Positions 1 through 10,773 of a stretch of DNA of 64,000 nucleotides are shown piece after piece. Position 1 is the first letter of the stretch. Each line of letters starts with the position of its first letter. The stretch spans positions 14,424,695 to 14,488,694 of the forward strand of contig CM021317.1 in NCBI GenBank assembly GCA_010645155.1, in the 5' to 3' direction. The position numbers were made by a program, and so were the translations under genes. The stretch is from Tigriopus japonicus. Its lineage: Eukaryota; Arthropoda; Copepoda; Harpacticoida; Harpacticidae. Under the pieces are notes generated by a model. That model did not search any database. It had not been told where the DNA came from and saw only the letters and a program-made list of their open reading frames with translations.

Positions 1-2
1 AA

Positions 3-1583
3 CAATCCCGGGAGGCCCCAATCACCGCCTTGATCTCTGTGGGACGAGACAAAATACAAGCCATTGTAGACACTGGTGCTCAAGCCAATGTACTCCCGAT
101 CCGATCTCTCGCCCCAAGCGCCAGAGCGCACATCATCCCCACGAACACGTCCATCCGCCCACTAGGGAGCAAACCCATCTGCCCTTGTGGGGTGTTAACC
201 GCGCCAACAACGTGGTTAGGAAGAACCATGGAGGCTAGATGGCTGATAATCGACAACGGAACACTGGAGCAGCCAATCGAAGCCATCATTTCCAAGTCCC
301 TGGCCATTAACTTGGGGATGCTGACCCTGAACCCAGACCTATTAGACCCACAGGCCAATATCGGCTCATTTTACGATAATAAAAGACTCTCTCAATCTTA
401 TCCACGTGATACCCCTGTTCAGATTGTCGATCCAATCGCACACAGAGATAGAATCACTGCCTCCTGGATCAACACAAGGGGATACGGCGCGTGTTTTTCG
501 GGACTCGGCCTCCTTAGGGGCCACAAAGTACGCCTCTACTTGAAACCAGACGCCAAACCCTTTATAGCACCCCCCAAGAATCACCTGTACTACCTCGAAA
601 CCCAAGTTCAAGGAGCAATACAGGCGATGATTAGAGATGACGTTATTGAAAGGCATAAGGGGCCAGCAGAGTGGATAGCGAACTTGGCTATTGCCTTTAA
701 AGATAACGGTGCCCTCCGCATAACCGTGGACTTGCGGGGACTGAATAGGGAGCTGCTGGACACCCACGTGCCCATCCCCACCCCAGAAGCCATCAGGGCG
801 AAGCTAGCGGGCTGCAAAATCTTCTCTAAATTAGATTTTACTCAGTCTTTTCATCAACTGGAACTTGAGGAAGCATCACGACACTTGACCGTTTTTCGAT
901 CCAATGGCCAACTATACCGATATAAGAGGATGTCCATGGGGCTGAAGCCGGCGTCAGGAGAGTTGGCAGCAGCATGCTCGAAAATATTCGGGGACATCCC
1001 AAACGTCCACACCATCCATGACGATGTCATTGTAGCAGCGGCCAGCAGGGAGACTCATGACGCAGCCCTTACGCAATTCCTGGACCGGGTGAAGCAATGC
1101 GGGATGACTTTAAACCCGGAGAAGTGTCTGATCGGGGCAAAGATCATCAATTTCTGGGGTATGAGAGTGTCCGAGGCGGGAATATCACCAGACCCAGAGA
1201 AAGTCCAAGCACTGGAACAAGCAGCCAGGCCGAACAACAAATATGAGGCCAACTCCTTCCTGTGCATGGCACGGGCGAACCAAGACTTCATTCCCTCCTT
1301 CTCAGGCCGAACCCAAGCTTTGCGGTCCCTCACCCAGAAGCACGCCCATTTTAAATGGACAGCAAGCCACCAGACCGAGTTCGATGACATCCGGAGAGCC
1401 ATGTCAGAGACCATGGCCCTAGCCTTCTTCGACCCCAACGTCCCGACACACGTCATAGTAGATGCCCATTCTGGCTCAAGGGAACGACAGAACCACGGCA
1501 AGGCCAGTCGCAATTGCATCCCGCGCCACCACCCCTATCGAACAACGCTACCCCCAACTAGACTTGGAGGCCTTGGCCATTGA
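3..1583 (+). pseudogene. Ty3/gypsy pol: aspartic protease and reverse transcriptase
   Basis: The frame is open from the left window edge, so the true start is outside. An aspartic protease active site (V-D-T-G-A) lies near 69-83. The reverse transcriptase follows, with catalytic aspartate motif FSKLDFTQSFHQ near 822-858 and the polymerase box IHDDVI near 1015-1032 (IHDD in place of the usual Y/F-x-D-D). The frame enters RNase H (VIVDAHSG, near 1453-1476) and then leaves the correct reading: the continuation lies in the next frame from about 1465, so a small indel has broken the gene. The enzyme copies element RNA into cDNA in cytoplasmic particles in the family; this copy cannot make the whole polyprotein. 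Confidence 0.85.
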
Positions 1584-1735
1584 TTTCGGCCTGCGTCGAT
1601 ACCGAAAGTACTTGGTGGCCAACCCGACAGTCACGGTACACACGGACCATAAACCGCTGGTGGCGGTCTTCAAGAATGTCCACCATGGATCAATCCGTAC
1701 AGAGAGGATTAAACTACGGCACCAAGACAAAATAC
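1465..1735 (+). pseudogene. Ty3/gypsy pol: RNase H segment (frameshifted)
   Basis: This segment continues RNase H in the +1 frame relative to the upstream piece. Visible family features are the ARPVAIASR stretch, the YPQLDLEALA helix and the TDHKPLVAVF motif, which holds a conserved Asp-His pair of Ty3/gypsy RNase H. The frame stays right until about 1728-1735, where the protein continues in a third frame (Q-H-D-P-G-N-Q-N-P-A-D). Two indels therefore flank this 270-bp stretch. It removes RNA from the RNA:DNA hybrid in intact relatives. Confidence 0.75.
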
Positions 1736-2566
1736 CACATGCAACACGACCCAGGGAACCAAAACCCCGCCGACTACTGCTCAAGAAGCCCAGTGCCGTG
1801 GAAGCAGCTTCCCCACTCCATCCAAAAGGAGGCCGAAGACTGTGAGAAGCTATTGTATGCACTGCTGGGAAACGAAGGAATCATAGCCCGGGTCACTCCC
1901 TCGGCGATCATTCAAGAAACTAGACAATGCCCACGATTAGCACAACTGGCGCAAGAGATTAAGTTGGGCCATAAACCAAAGCAAAAGGGCCTCACCGAGG
2001 GATTTAGACAAGTATTCGGGGAGCTCACTATCACCAAACGGGGAACAATCATTAGGGGAGAACGAGTTGTACTCCCGGGAGCCCTCCACAACAGAGCCAT
2101 CCAACTAGCCCACGGGGAGGCCCACCTCGGGTCAACATCAATGAAGAGACGACTTAGGACGGAACTGTGGTTTCCGGGAATGGACAGGGCGGTTGAAGAC
2201 TTTGTGGAGAGATGTAAACAGTGTCAACTCTATGTACCAGAGAGAACTCGAGCACCAAAAATATCCGCCTGCCCTCCACCCCACGCCTGGCACACGGTGG
2301 CGATTGACTTGTTCGGCCCCATTCCGGATGGCAGACACATTGTTGTAGTTCGATGCAACCTCAGCCGATTTCCGGTGGCGGCCTCAGTCCCTTCAACAGG
2401 CTCACACCACACGATTGGAGCTCTCAAGGCCATATTCCAACAGTACGGAACCCCGAAGGTGATAAGAACGGACAATGCCACCACGTTCTCCAGTCTGGCC
2501 TTCAGGGAGTTCGTCAACGGCCTGGAAATTAAGCACACCTTCTCCCCCCCACCATCCAAACAGTAA
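1735..2566 (+). pseudogene. Ty3/gypsy pol: RNase H end and integrase core
   Basis: It begins with the end of RNase H (GNQNPADYCSR). The integrase zinc-binding domain follows (H near 2119, C-x2-C in RCKQCQ near 2212-2226). The catalytic core shows the first aspartate in AIDLFGP near 2302-2322 and the second in RTDNATTF near 2466-2490. The third catalytic residue, in NPAECAM near 2571-2588, lies in a different frame because a C7 run at 2544-2550 has shifted the reading; this frame stops at 2564-2566. The family role is joining cDNA ends to host DNA. Confidence 0.8.
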
Positions 2567-3476
2567 CCCAGCCGAATGTGCCATGAAGTTAGTGGGCAAG
2601 GCCGTTAAACTCTACGACCAAACAAGAACGGGGGTGGACAGGGCTCTCAGACAAGCCCTTGAAGACTACTGAGGCACGCCCCACCCAGCAACAGGGATAC
2701 CACTGGGGACTTTCATCGCTGTGCACCCAAAGAAGGAGGCCCTAAACGACATAAGACATCGGGAGTGGGCCTGGCGGCAGCGCCAAACCAGCACCAACAA
2801 AACACCAGGGACCAGAGTCAACTTGAAGAGGAACCAGAGAGTGTTGGTGAAGGACCAGACTCGCTCATCAAAGTTTCAACCTTTATTCCTGAGAACACCG
2901 TATACAATCATTAAGAAGCTCCATGACCATACCTTCGAGATCAAATCAGAAGCAGACGGAGGGGTCTTCACACGTCATAGAGACCACATCAAACCTATTC
3001 CCTCAAGCCCGGAGGGCAGACGGGCACTCCCGCAACTACCCGAGCTTCCCATCATCTTCACCCCAGGCCCACCACTTGAACCTCAGCCACCATCACCGGC
3101 AGAACCTGAAAAAGAGAGAAGAATTAGTCTATACCAGGGAGAAGCCAGCACTCAGACCGCAGCGACCGCGAAGGAACCACCCCCACCCGAGCTCACGCCC
3201 CAACCAAGAGACCTGGGGACCCTTCAACCGGCGAAAAGAAGGCCAGCTAACGATATAACAAACTCGGGGGAGTCCGTGGAGCCCCAGCCTCCTATGGACC
3301 GGGTGTGGCTTCCACATCAACTAGAACCAGCCCTCAAAAAGCTGGCCCACCTAACAAACCCTTCGAGACCAGGCTCCAAATTCAAAGCGTACCCACCAAC
3401 ACGACCACGAACGAGATCCATCGCCAGGAAGGAATCCGAAGAAGAAGAAAAAAACAGACTCTTTGACGAATCCTAA
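2551..3476 (+). pseudogene. Ty3/gypsy pol: integrase C-terminal part
   Basis: After the C-run frameshift the protein continues with the third catalytic residue (NPAECAM) and a C-terminal helix. A TGA at 2670-2672 interrupts it just before the PHPATG stretch that is typical of this family (usually T-P-H-x-x-T-G). The same frame is then open from 2673 to 3476. It contains a Lys/Arg-rich stretch, a probable GPY/F-like region (FLRTPYTIIKK, near 2886-2918) and a long Pro/Glu-rich tail. The tail is low in complexity and cannot be assigned a function. Confidence 0.7.
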
Positions 3477-3837
3477 CTCATTGGACAAGCGGAAATCATT
3501 TTCTCGCAACCTTCTTTAGCTTACCTTCAGGAGAAGTCAAGCACGTCGCGTCATTTCGAGTGTCACCTTTGGCCTTCTCGGAACCCTCCTCCTCTGTCTC
3601 CAGGGTGTGTACCACTGGACAATTCTCTTTTCTGTTATGTAGATTCATACTTACATATCTTCTTTAAATATATTCAGGTTTTGGCATTCCATATTGTTTC
3701 CCCGGGGGATTCTTTAGTTGCCTCCCTAATCTAGATAAAAAAACAGAGCCACAACTACGTGAAATTAAGTTCATGCCTTCAAATCATTGCTGGAGTGACA
3801 CCTCCTTCCTGCAGTCGTTCGTTCATCTCTAATCCAT

Positions 3838-3990
3838 CAGTTCAACTCGGTAGTACATACGTTTGGATCACAACATTAGTTCAACTCGGTCGTACATACA
3901 GTACGTTTGTTTCGCGACATCAGTTCAACTCGGTCCCACATACGTTTGTCTCGCGACATCAGTTCAACTCGGTTGTACATACGTTTGTAC
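3838..3990 (+). repeat. Minisatellite expansion inside the LTR
   Basis: About four imperfect units of roughly 38-44 bp, each beginning CAGTTCAACTCGGT and carrying ACATACGTTTGT. A further unit begins at 4170 and is split by the MITE at 4194-4904, resuming at 4905. The paralogous LTR copy at 54958 has a single unit, so the array is an expansion in this copy. Confidence 0.8.
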
Positions 3991-4005
3991 AAGGATGGCT
4001 CAAGC

Positions 4006-4137
4006 CAGGATTACTTTCAAAATACACACTAGGTTCGATTAGTACAATGGAAATTCAACGGAACAATATATTTGTTGCAAAAACCTCACATTTTAGTACA
4101 GTGATCGGACCTAGTGTGTATTTTGAAATCCGTCCTG
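4006..4137. mobile_element. Small palindromic inverted-repeat element (~130 bp)
   Basis: Arms 4015-4034 and 4109-4128 are a perfect 20-bp inverted repeat (core CACACTAGGT / ACCTAGTGTG), extended outward with mismatches to about 34 bp. It interrupts the LTR minisatellite and is absent from the paralogous LTR at 54834-55091. No clear target duplication was seen. Confidence 0.6.
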
Positions 4138-4193
4138 AAGTACAGTGGTTCCTGGTTTGTATCACAACATCAGTTCAACTCGGTCGTACATAC

Positions 4194-4904
4194 TAGGGCT
4201 GATTCTCGAGAATTCTCGCTCGAGAATTCTCGCTCGAGAATTCTCGAGAATTTCTCGAAAAAATCGAGGATCGAAAATTCTCGAGAATTTTTCCGAATTC
4301 TCGAGAATTTTCGAGAATTTTTTATTAGATTACTCTAGGTCATATTTTGGAATTGATGGCAAAACTGTTTCATTCAAAACAAAAGTTTCAAGTAAAAGAA
4401 CAATAGGAGCCATAAGCAATGTTTGAAACTTTATAAACATCTTTATGGTACATTCGAACAAGAAAATAACTCGTGAACCAGCCCAAACAAAATCTTCTCT
4501 GTCCAGATTCGAGGCAAGATTCTGTGTCTGATTTTTTTCGAGATTCTAATGGCTGTGGTGGTGTGTACAAGAAACCCCTGTTTGAAAATTACAGCTGACC
4601 AAAAATGCGAAAATGTCCGAAGTTTTAACAATGTCAGTAGAACGTTTCAGATTTGTCAGAAATGAAATTTCAGAGATTATTGTCCGTGAGGTCCAATCAT
4701 TGTTTTTCACACTCATGTTCATATTGATTTTGGTATAAACTTTAAAAAAAAACAATTTCAAGTGCTTTGGAAGCTTTGAATGTACATTTTTTTCGCTATT
4801 TTCACTTTTTCTCAAATTCTCGAGAATTCTCGAGAATTTTTCTCGAATTCTCGAGAAATTCTCATTCTCGAGAATTGAAATGTTCGAGAAAATCGTCAGC
4901 CCTA
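4194..4904 (+). mobile_element. hAT-type MITE, family TAGGGCTGA, 711 bp
   Basis: Termini TAGGGCTGA and TCAGCCCTA form a 9-bp inverted repeat, and GTACATAC occurs exactly on both sides (4186-4193 and 4905-4912), an 8-bp target duplication as made by hAT transposases. Both subterminal regions are packed with TTCTCGAGAA palindromes, a likely transposase-binding array. There is no plausible transposase gene, so the element is non-autonomous. A truncated, inverted second copy lies at 31696-32310. Confidence 0.9.
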
Positions 4905-5063
4905 GTACATACGTTTGTATCGCGACGACCCCTCCAACAACCCTGATAGTCAAGGCAGTGAGTGCAAGTAGAGGGATGGCTTGGCTGGCCTGAGTCAGCT
5001 GTCGTGTCGGCGTCTGAATTGCTAAAAAATGTAGCATGCTAGTGACTCCGACTGCCGTCCATA

Positions 5064-6763
5064 TAAATTTTGTGCGTACTGGACATTTTGAGATAGGAGG
5101 TTTCAGAAAGTGTCTGTTTTTGTACAAATTTGTCAGAAAAATGTCAAACTTTCACGACATGAACCATTCTGAAGTCGGCAAATAAGACCATTTTTGGCAT
5201 TTTGCCCATAAATGTTAATCACAAAAATTAATTTTCATCAAAAGTAAAAGAACGCAACGAAATCGGATTCTTTTCACAATCTCAAGTAATGAATGAAAAT
5301 TTCATTTTTTTAATACTGTACAGATAATCTCGATTTATAAACACTTGTCATTAAGGTTTAGGATTTGAAATATTAGGTGATGAGAAGAGGGCAAATCTGA
5401 CATAAGTTTTCACTCTTTGAGTCGATTTTTTTTCAAAAATCACATTTTGGGGCGTTTTTTATTGCTTGTGTAGCGGACACGCAACCTACCGAACAACAAT
5501 AAAGCACGAGACACAACTGGAGATACGCCTTATTTGGTAACCCGAATCTATCTAAGAGATCACGACACTTGTTCCGTAATTTTTCGCTTTAAAGGGCATT
5601 TTTTTACTTTTAGAGGTATTTTTCGTGGAGATATTGATGACGAGTAGGGCACGGAAATAAGTTTCTTAACATATAAACATTTTAAAAATTATTTTCCCTT
5701 TTTGCTCGATTTTTTTGAATATTTGGCTGAATTTAGAGTTAGCAGTTCAAAATGAGCCAAGAGGGACCGTCCTCCAATTCCAAGATCCTCTCCAAACTGG
5801 TCAGAGACCATGGGGTCGAAAAAGAGAAGAACCCCCAAAGACTGAAGACATTATGAGATGAAGTTTGTTCCATATTGCAAGATGAGGTTGGTAACGACTG
5901 ACAAATGATTGAAGAAATAAACACATTTAAATTTGGCGCAATTGAGCTCAGCCAATCAGAATAGAAAATACCCTTTTGCATCGAGTATGTTGGCCAGTAG
6001 CACCGTGCCAGTCGTAGCACAGTAGACGAAGCTTCCGATTTAAGTAACTAACTACACTTCAGGCTTATGACTTGTTTACCCCGCGAGGTGTCCTTTTGGT
6101 CACTTGAGGCTTTGCCTTCTTGGCTTTGCCTTCATCGAATAGATTTTACTTTTTTGATTGGTGTGGAATGAAATGGAACAAGCATATTCATGAATATCTC
6201 CACGAAAAATACCTCTAAAAGTAAAAAAATGCCCTTTAAAGCGAAAAATTACGGAACAAGTGTCGTGATCTCTTAGATAGATTCGGGTTACCAAATAAGG
6301 CGTATCTCCAGTTGTGTCTCGTGCTTTATTGTTGTTCGGTAGGTTGCGTGTCCGCTACACAAGCAATAAAAAACGCCCCAAAATGTGATTTTTGAAAAAA
6401 ATCGACTCAAAGAGTGAAAACTTATGTCAGATTTGCCCTCTTCTCATCACCTAATATTTCAAATCCTAAACCTTAATGACAAGTGTTTATAAATCGAGAT
6501 TATCTGTACAGTATTAAAAAAATGAAATTTTCATTCATTACTTGAGATTGTGAAAAGAATCCGATTTCGTTGCGTTCTTTTACTTTTGATGAAAATTAAT
6601 TTTTGTGATTAACATTTATGGGCAAAATGCCAAAAATGGTCTTATTTGCCGACTTCAGAATGGTTCATGTCGTGAAAGTTTGACATTTTTCTGACAAATT
6701 TGTACAAAAACAGACACTTTCTGAAACCTCCTATCTCAAAATGTTCAGTACGCACAAAATTTA
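5064..6763. repeat. Large, nearly perfect inverted repeat (arms ~577 bp)
   Basis: Arm 5064-5640 is the reverse complement of arm 6188-6763. By eye I find one mismatch near each outer end, one near the inner end and one 1-bp indel in a T/A run. The 547-bp spacer is 5641-6187. No open reading frame looks real. It starts 2 bp after the predicted end of the gypsy LTR. It could be a foldback transposon or a recent inverted duplication. Confidence 0.9.
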
Positions 6764-6992
6764 CGCACTTCCTTGACTCGTAAATTTTCTCCGGACATTT
6801 GCGAGTCGGACACTCGTAAATTTGTTCGTAACATTGAAAACTCGGCGGATCTGCACAAATTGTCCGATGTTCACCAAAATTGCGTACGTCCGGTCGGACA
6901 AAGTGTTTCGTAACATAGGCCCCTGTTAGGAGAGGATCCCGGAATTGGACTCTTGGCTCATTTTGAACTGCTAACTCGAAATTCAGCTTCTC
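5727..6992. repeat. Second inverted segment around the large inverted repeat
   Basis: About 70 bp at 5727-5800 (in the spacer) is an imperfect reverse complement of 6928-6992, which lies outside the right arm. Shared strings include GAGTTAGCAGTTCAAAATG and GGATCCTCTC-type ends. The order shows that the locus is not a simple hairpin. 6764-6927 carries nothing recognisable. Confidence 0.65.
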
Positions 6993-7132
6993 CAACTAAT
7001 AAACAAAGTTATCAGCTGAAGGTAGCACTGTACTACACTTATTTAGTGCGGTAGCATAGACGAAGTTACCAAATTGAAGTCATGTGACTTTTCAGTCTAG
7101 TGACTACACTACACTGCAAGACACCAAGCTTC

Positions 7133-7359
7133 GGGCTATCGGGTCCTTTAAGGAGCAGCTGACTGGGAGGTCACAGTACATAAGACTGGGAGGTCACCTT
7201 AGTAATACAGCTCCAGAAATTGCACCCTGACACAAACATGTGACCCATTTTCGAGTTTCTAAAGGTATTTTGGACACATTAGAACAGAAATATTGTGCAT
7301 CAAAGCTCAAAGGTTGCACGTGATTTCCATTTCACTGGTTGCGCTTGAAGGACTCAATA
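7133..7359 (+). repeat. Dispersed ~228-bp repeat, copy 1
   Basis: This matches 63127-63355 in reverse orientation with good similarity along its length; both contain two nearby copies of GACTGGGAGGTCAC. A more divergent, shorter relative lies at 43906-44015. Terminal structure is not clear, so its class is unknown. Confidence 0.75.
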
Positions 7360-7420
7360 ATTTAAAGCTGAATGACTGATTGATTAACCAATCTTACAAT
7401 TTTCAAAACGTTTCCGTGCA

Positions 7421-7615
7421 TTAATAATATTTCACTATTATGCCTTGACGGTGAGCTCTAGGATGCGAAAGAGATTCAAGGAATTTGATTCCGTCGTGTA
7501 AATTCAATTTGTTTGGAAATGTGTCATTGTTCAAATTGTGGGTCGAAGATGCGACACAGATCGTGCGGTAAAAAGTGTCGTGTAACTGCAGCATAAGAAA
7601 ACGAGTATTCGACAT
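7421..7615 (-). CDS. Possible short coding exon, unrecognised
   Basis: A 64-codon frame begins with ATG in a favourable context (GCCGCCAAAATGTC, minus strand, at 7613-7615). Its composition is more balanced than the surrounding AT-rich DNA. The N-terminus has Arg, Ser and Thr residues and few acidic ones, which might suit an organelle leader, but I recognise no family. No strong splice donor is visible and no downstream exon was found. It may be spurious. The rest of 7360-7680 shows nothing else. Confidence 0.2.
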   Translation of the reverse strand: MSNTRFLMLQLHDTFYRTICVASSTHNLNNDTFPNKLNLHDGIKFLESLSHPRAHRQGIIVKYY

Positions 7616-7680
7616 TTTGGCGGCGATTATGGTTTCAAACAGTGGCTAACAAATTATGAGGACTGATAAGATGGACAGGC

Positions 7681-7777
7681 TGTGCTCTCAGATTTGGGTA
7701 ATATTACCAAATCTAGGAATTTTTTGACCCCCTTTTGGTATAAAAATTTGTCAATTGGTAAATTATCAAAACACCGA
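7681..7777 (+). repeat. Left fragment of a dispersed repeat split by the BEL element
   Basis: The sequence from TGCTCTCAGATTTGGG to AAAACACCGA matches 61211-61235 plus 61551-61630. The BEL/Pao element begins at 7778, and matching sequence from the other side of the same dispersed repeat resumes near 14060, so BEL landed in this repeat. Confidence 0.75.
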
Positions 7778-8062
7778 ATATTGGAGCGAGAGACGATTTG
7801 ATTTTCCCGCCAAACTTACTCTCTGAACCTCTCCTTTGCTAGTCGAGTTTTACCGCCATGACTTCATTTTTGAGATTATTCTAGAATGGACTTTGGAATA
7901 GGTGGAAGCGCCCATCACCTTGTTCACGTACTTATTTGGACGTTCGCTTTATATTGAATAAAGATAAAAGTTTACAACATAAGTGAGCGAAGCAGAGTTT
8001 GTTCGGTACCAATTAGGATCGCATTGTCGCGCGGTTGAGGAATCCGATTTTCTGCAGCAACA
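7778..8062 (+). repeat. 5' LTR of the BEL/Pao element
   Basis: Starts ATATTGGAGCGAG and ends GCAGCAACA, as in the 3' copy. AATAAA is present near 7957-7962, where the family's RNA end would be set. The primer-binding site should follow at 8063, but I could not assign it to a tRNA. Confidence 0.9.
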
Positions 8063-8133
8063 TCAGTGACAAGGGAGGCGATTCTCCTGAAAGAAAACGA
8101 AATTAGAATTTGGACCTTCCTAACGTTGAACCC

Positions 8134-8673
8134 ATGGAAGGGAACTCGTTGCACGGGAGCCATGCCCGTGATGTGGATCGAAGTCCGTATGGACCGACCG
8201 ATGAGCCGGATGAGGTTTTGAGCCAAGTAAGTGGAAGATCGAACACATCACATGCCAGGCAAATGGAAGCGCAAGTGGAGTTAGCCAAGAGGCAGGCAGA
8301 AGCTATCTGCGTCCTCGAGATTGACTCCTTGGAGAAGGAAATGGCCGAACTTGCGATGCGTAAGAAGAATCTTTTGAGGAAAATGGATATGGATGTGCTT
8401 GCCGCAGAAATCCGGGCGAGGGAGGACATTGAAGGAGCTGCGGAAAGAAGGGTTTGTGACGAACTTTTGAGGATAGATCCAGTTCCCAAACCTACGGTGA
8501 CACCAACTCAGCACCTCCCTCCAATGCCAACCCAGGTTCCGACCGCTGCCCCAGTTCCACCTCAACGAGATTCGTCCCCTATTCCGAGCGAAACGGCCAT
8601 GCTGGTTGAGATGATGAAGAGGCAGACGGCATTTAGTACGAAGATAAAACCGTTCACGGGTGACCCTTTGTAA
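8134..8673 (+). pseudogene. BEL/Pao gag, N-terminal part
   Basis: The first ATG in frame is at 8134. A strongly charged heptad-like helix (about residues 45-110, with KRQAEAICVLEIDSLEKEMA) suggests a coiled coil for particle assembly. A Pro/Thr-rich linker follows. The segment ends with KPFTGDPL just before a TAA at 8671-8673; translation of the same frame resumes immediately with the BEL gag core, so this is a point nonsense mutation inside gag and not a natural end. Confidence 0.8.
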
Positions 8674-10773
8674 TACAGGCATTTCATTCGTCAGTTGGAA
8701 GATGTGGTCGAACGGAATTTGTCCGATTCGCGGGCACGATACAACCGATTACTTGAACTCGTGGATGGTGATCCTAGAAAGCTCGTCGAAAGCTGCATGT
8801 TCGTGGACGATGAACATTGCTATGATGAGGCCAAGTATCATCATAGACGGCGTTATGGCAACGAGCTGTTCTTGGCTAACATCTACATGGCAGAATTGAG
8901 AAATTGGCCTCAAATCAAGGATAATTGCATTAAGAGTTTGCCAGACTTCCATTGCGCTCTTTTGAAGTGCTCTTCGGTCGTATCTAGATCGGAATTAGAT
9001 TCACCTCGCTTCATTGGAGATCTCTTACAAAAGTTGTCCTATCATGTAAGGAATGCATGGAGATCCCTCGTACTTCGAAGTAGACAAAACTCTTCAAGCA
9101 ATGAGAGCTTTCAATTGTTTACTATCTTTGTGGAAGACTTGCTCGAGAAAGCAAGTGATCCGATTTATGGAGAAGAGGCAATGAAGAACGCTCTCCTCGC
9201 TGTGAGAGCGAAGGGGGATGAGGCTGCCTTTTCGAAGAAGTTGGTGCCCACCAAGAAGACGACCACTTACGCGACATATGCGAGAACGGAAGAAAGTGGG
9301 TGCCTGGAATGCGAGCTTGATCATGATACAGAAACATGTGAAATCTACAAGGCCAAGAATTTGAAGGCAAGGCAAGATTTGATCCAAAGAAGAGGCGCTT
9401 GTTTTGGGTGTCTACGTCGTGGACACATCTTCAAGAGTTGCAACTTAAGGAGAACTTGTGAGATTTGCGAGAAGAGACACCCTACGTCCCTTCATGTGGA
9501 GCGCAAGGTCGGGGATGGGGCTCTAGAAGCCGTGCATGGATCAAAAGAGAAATTGATTACCACCCGAGCGGTTGGACTGACGGGTGCGCGAATAGTCATG
9601 AGCGTCGTCAGAGTTCGAGTTTGTCATGAGAATAACGGCGATAACATTATTGAGGGTTTGGCGTTGCTAGACCTGATGAGTTCCGGGACCTTTGCGTCTA
9701 AGTTTTTGCAAGAGTCACTTGGACTAGCCGGACCTCAGACCAGAATATCGATTCAGACCATCCATGGACGTGAAACTGAAGATACCACGATCTTAACCGG
9801 TCTCTCCGTTGAGGGTATTGATGCCAAGGAGCGAGTCCGCTTGGGTTCTGTTCTGGTTCGAGAAAACATTCCCATGCAACCTAGTGAGATGGTCACACAT
9901 AACTCGATAAGAAGCTGGCCAGCCTTTGAACCTATCCAAAATGAAATAGCTCAGCTTGATCCGCACCTGCCCGTACTTTTGCTTATTGGAGTTGACTCGC
10001 CAGCTGCACTTAGGCCCTTGAGTGTCATCGTTGGGGATGAATCGGATCAGAATGCACCATATGCGATCAAGACCAAGTTTGGATGGTCCGTGATGGGACC
10101 ATTGGATCCTTTGAGAGAACGCCATCAAATACAATGCAATCGAACTATGGTTATCCCAAAGAGAATTTTTGGGAGAGAGATTATTAAGGATCTCGGTGTG
10201 GCCGAGATGCTGGCCGGTTTGACGGATTCAGACTTTGCTAAGTCCCAAATTCCGACTTCAATGGAAATTACTGGAGTGGATGAGTTGATATCTGGAGATG
10301 ATCAGAGGTTCATTGAAATTGTTGAAAGAGGAACGAAGTACGTTGATGAAAGATATGAAGTGCCACTACCAATCAAGAATCGGCCACTCATCTTGCCAGA
10401 AAGTCGATCGATAGCACTGAGGCGATGCATGAGCGTTGTCAAGAAAATGCAAGGGAACTCATCTTTCAAAGACGATTACTTTAAGTTTATGGGAGAATTG
10501 TTTGCGAATGAATATGCTCGAAGGGTGTCCCACAACAAACTCATGAAGACTGAGAAGGGTATGTGCCATTATGTTCCTCACCACGCTGTCTATCACAAGC
10601 AAAAGGGTCAAATTCGCGTGGTGTTTAATTGTGCCAACAGAGTGGGTGGTCGTTCCATAAACGACGAGTTGTTGACGGGTCCGGACCTCACCAACCAGTT
10701 GATGGGAGTCTTGATAAGATTCAGAAAGGAGCCCATAGCCTTCACCGCGGATATTCAAAAGATGTTCTACTAG
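8674..10773 (+). pseudogene. BEL/Pao gag core, zinc knuckles, protease-like domain, start of RT
   Basis: Same frame as the preceding gag piece. It carries the gag core (as in the DUF1759 family), a cysteine-rich nucleic-acid-binding region (CLECELDHDTETC near 9301-9340, then CFGCLRRGHIFKSC and CEICEKRH near 9400-9480), a retropepsin-like domain whose active-site region reads ALLDLMSSGT (an altered D-S/T-G), and the N-terminal part of the reverse transcriptase (VFNCANRVGG, then TADIQKMFY). A TAG at 10771-10773 sits where relatives usually have glutamine, so it is a simple C-to-T nonsense mutation. Confidence 0.85.

Larger units (their letters stand above)
1..5061 (+). mobile_element. Ty3/gypsy LTR retrotransposon, 3' part, degenerate
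   Basis: The pol region of a Ty3/gypsy-type LTR retrotransposon, in the order protease, reverse transcriptase, RNase H, integrase. The gag region and 5' LTR lie left of the window. Coding moves through three frames and contains an in-frame stop, so it is inactive. A candidate 3' LTR follows at 3719-5061 and has itself been invaded by smaller elements. The polypurine tract is not certain; a purine-containing stretch near 3703-3712 is a candidate. The domain order (integrase after RNase H) separates it from Ty1/copia. Confidence 0.85.
3719..5061 (+). repeat. Candidate 3' LTR of the Ty3/gypsy element, with nested insertions
   Basis: The stretch starts TGCCTCCC and ends CGTCCA, giving TG...CA termini. 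It matches a second copy at 54834-55091 (starts) and a reversed end fragment at 54523-54578. Relative to those copies it has an expanded tandem repeat (3838-3990), a 130-bp palindromic insertion (4006-4137) and a 711-bp MITE (4194-4904). Without these insertions the LTR would be roughly 0.35-0.5 kb. The boundaries are inferred from only three copies. Confidence 0.55.

Noticed and set aside
80..358. Minus-strand open frames opposite the gypsy and BEL coding regions
   Set aside because: They lie opposite clear reverse transcriptase, RNase H and integrase sequence, have no family features and are explained by the codon content of the real strand.
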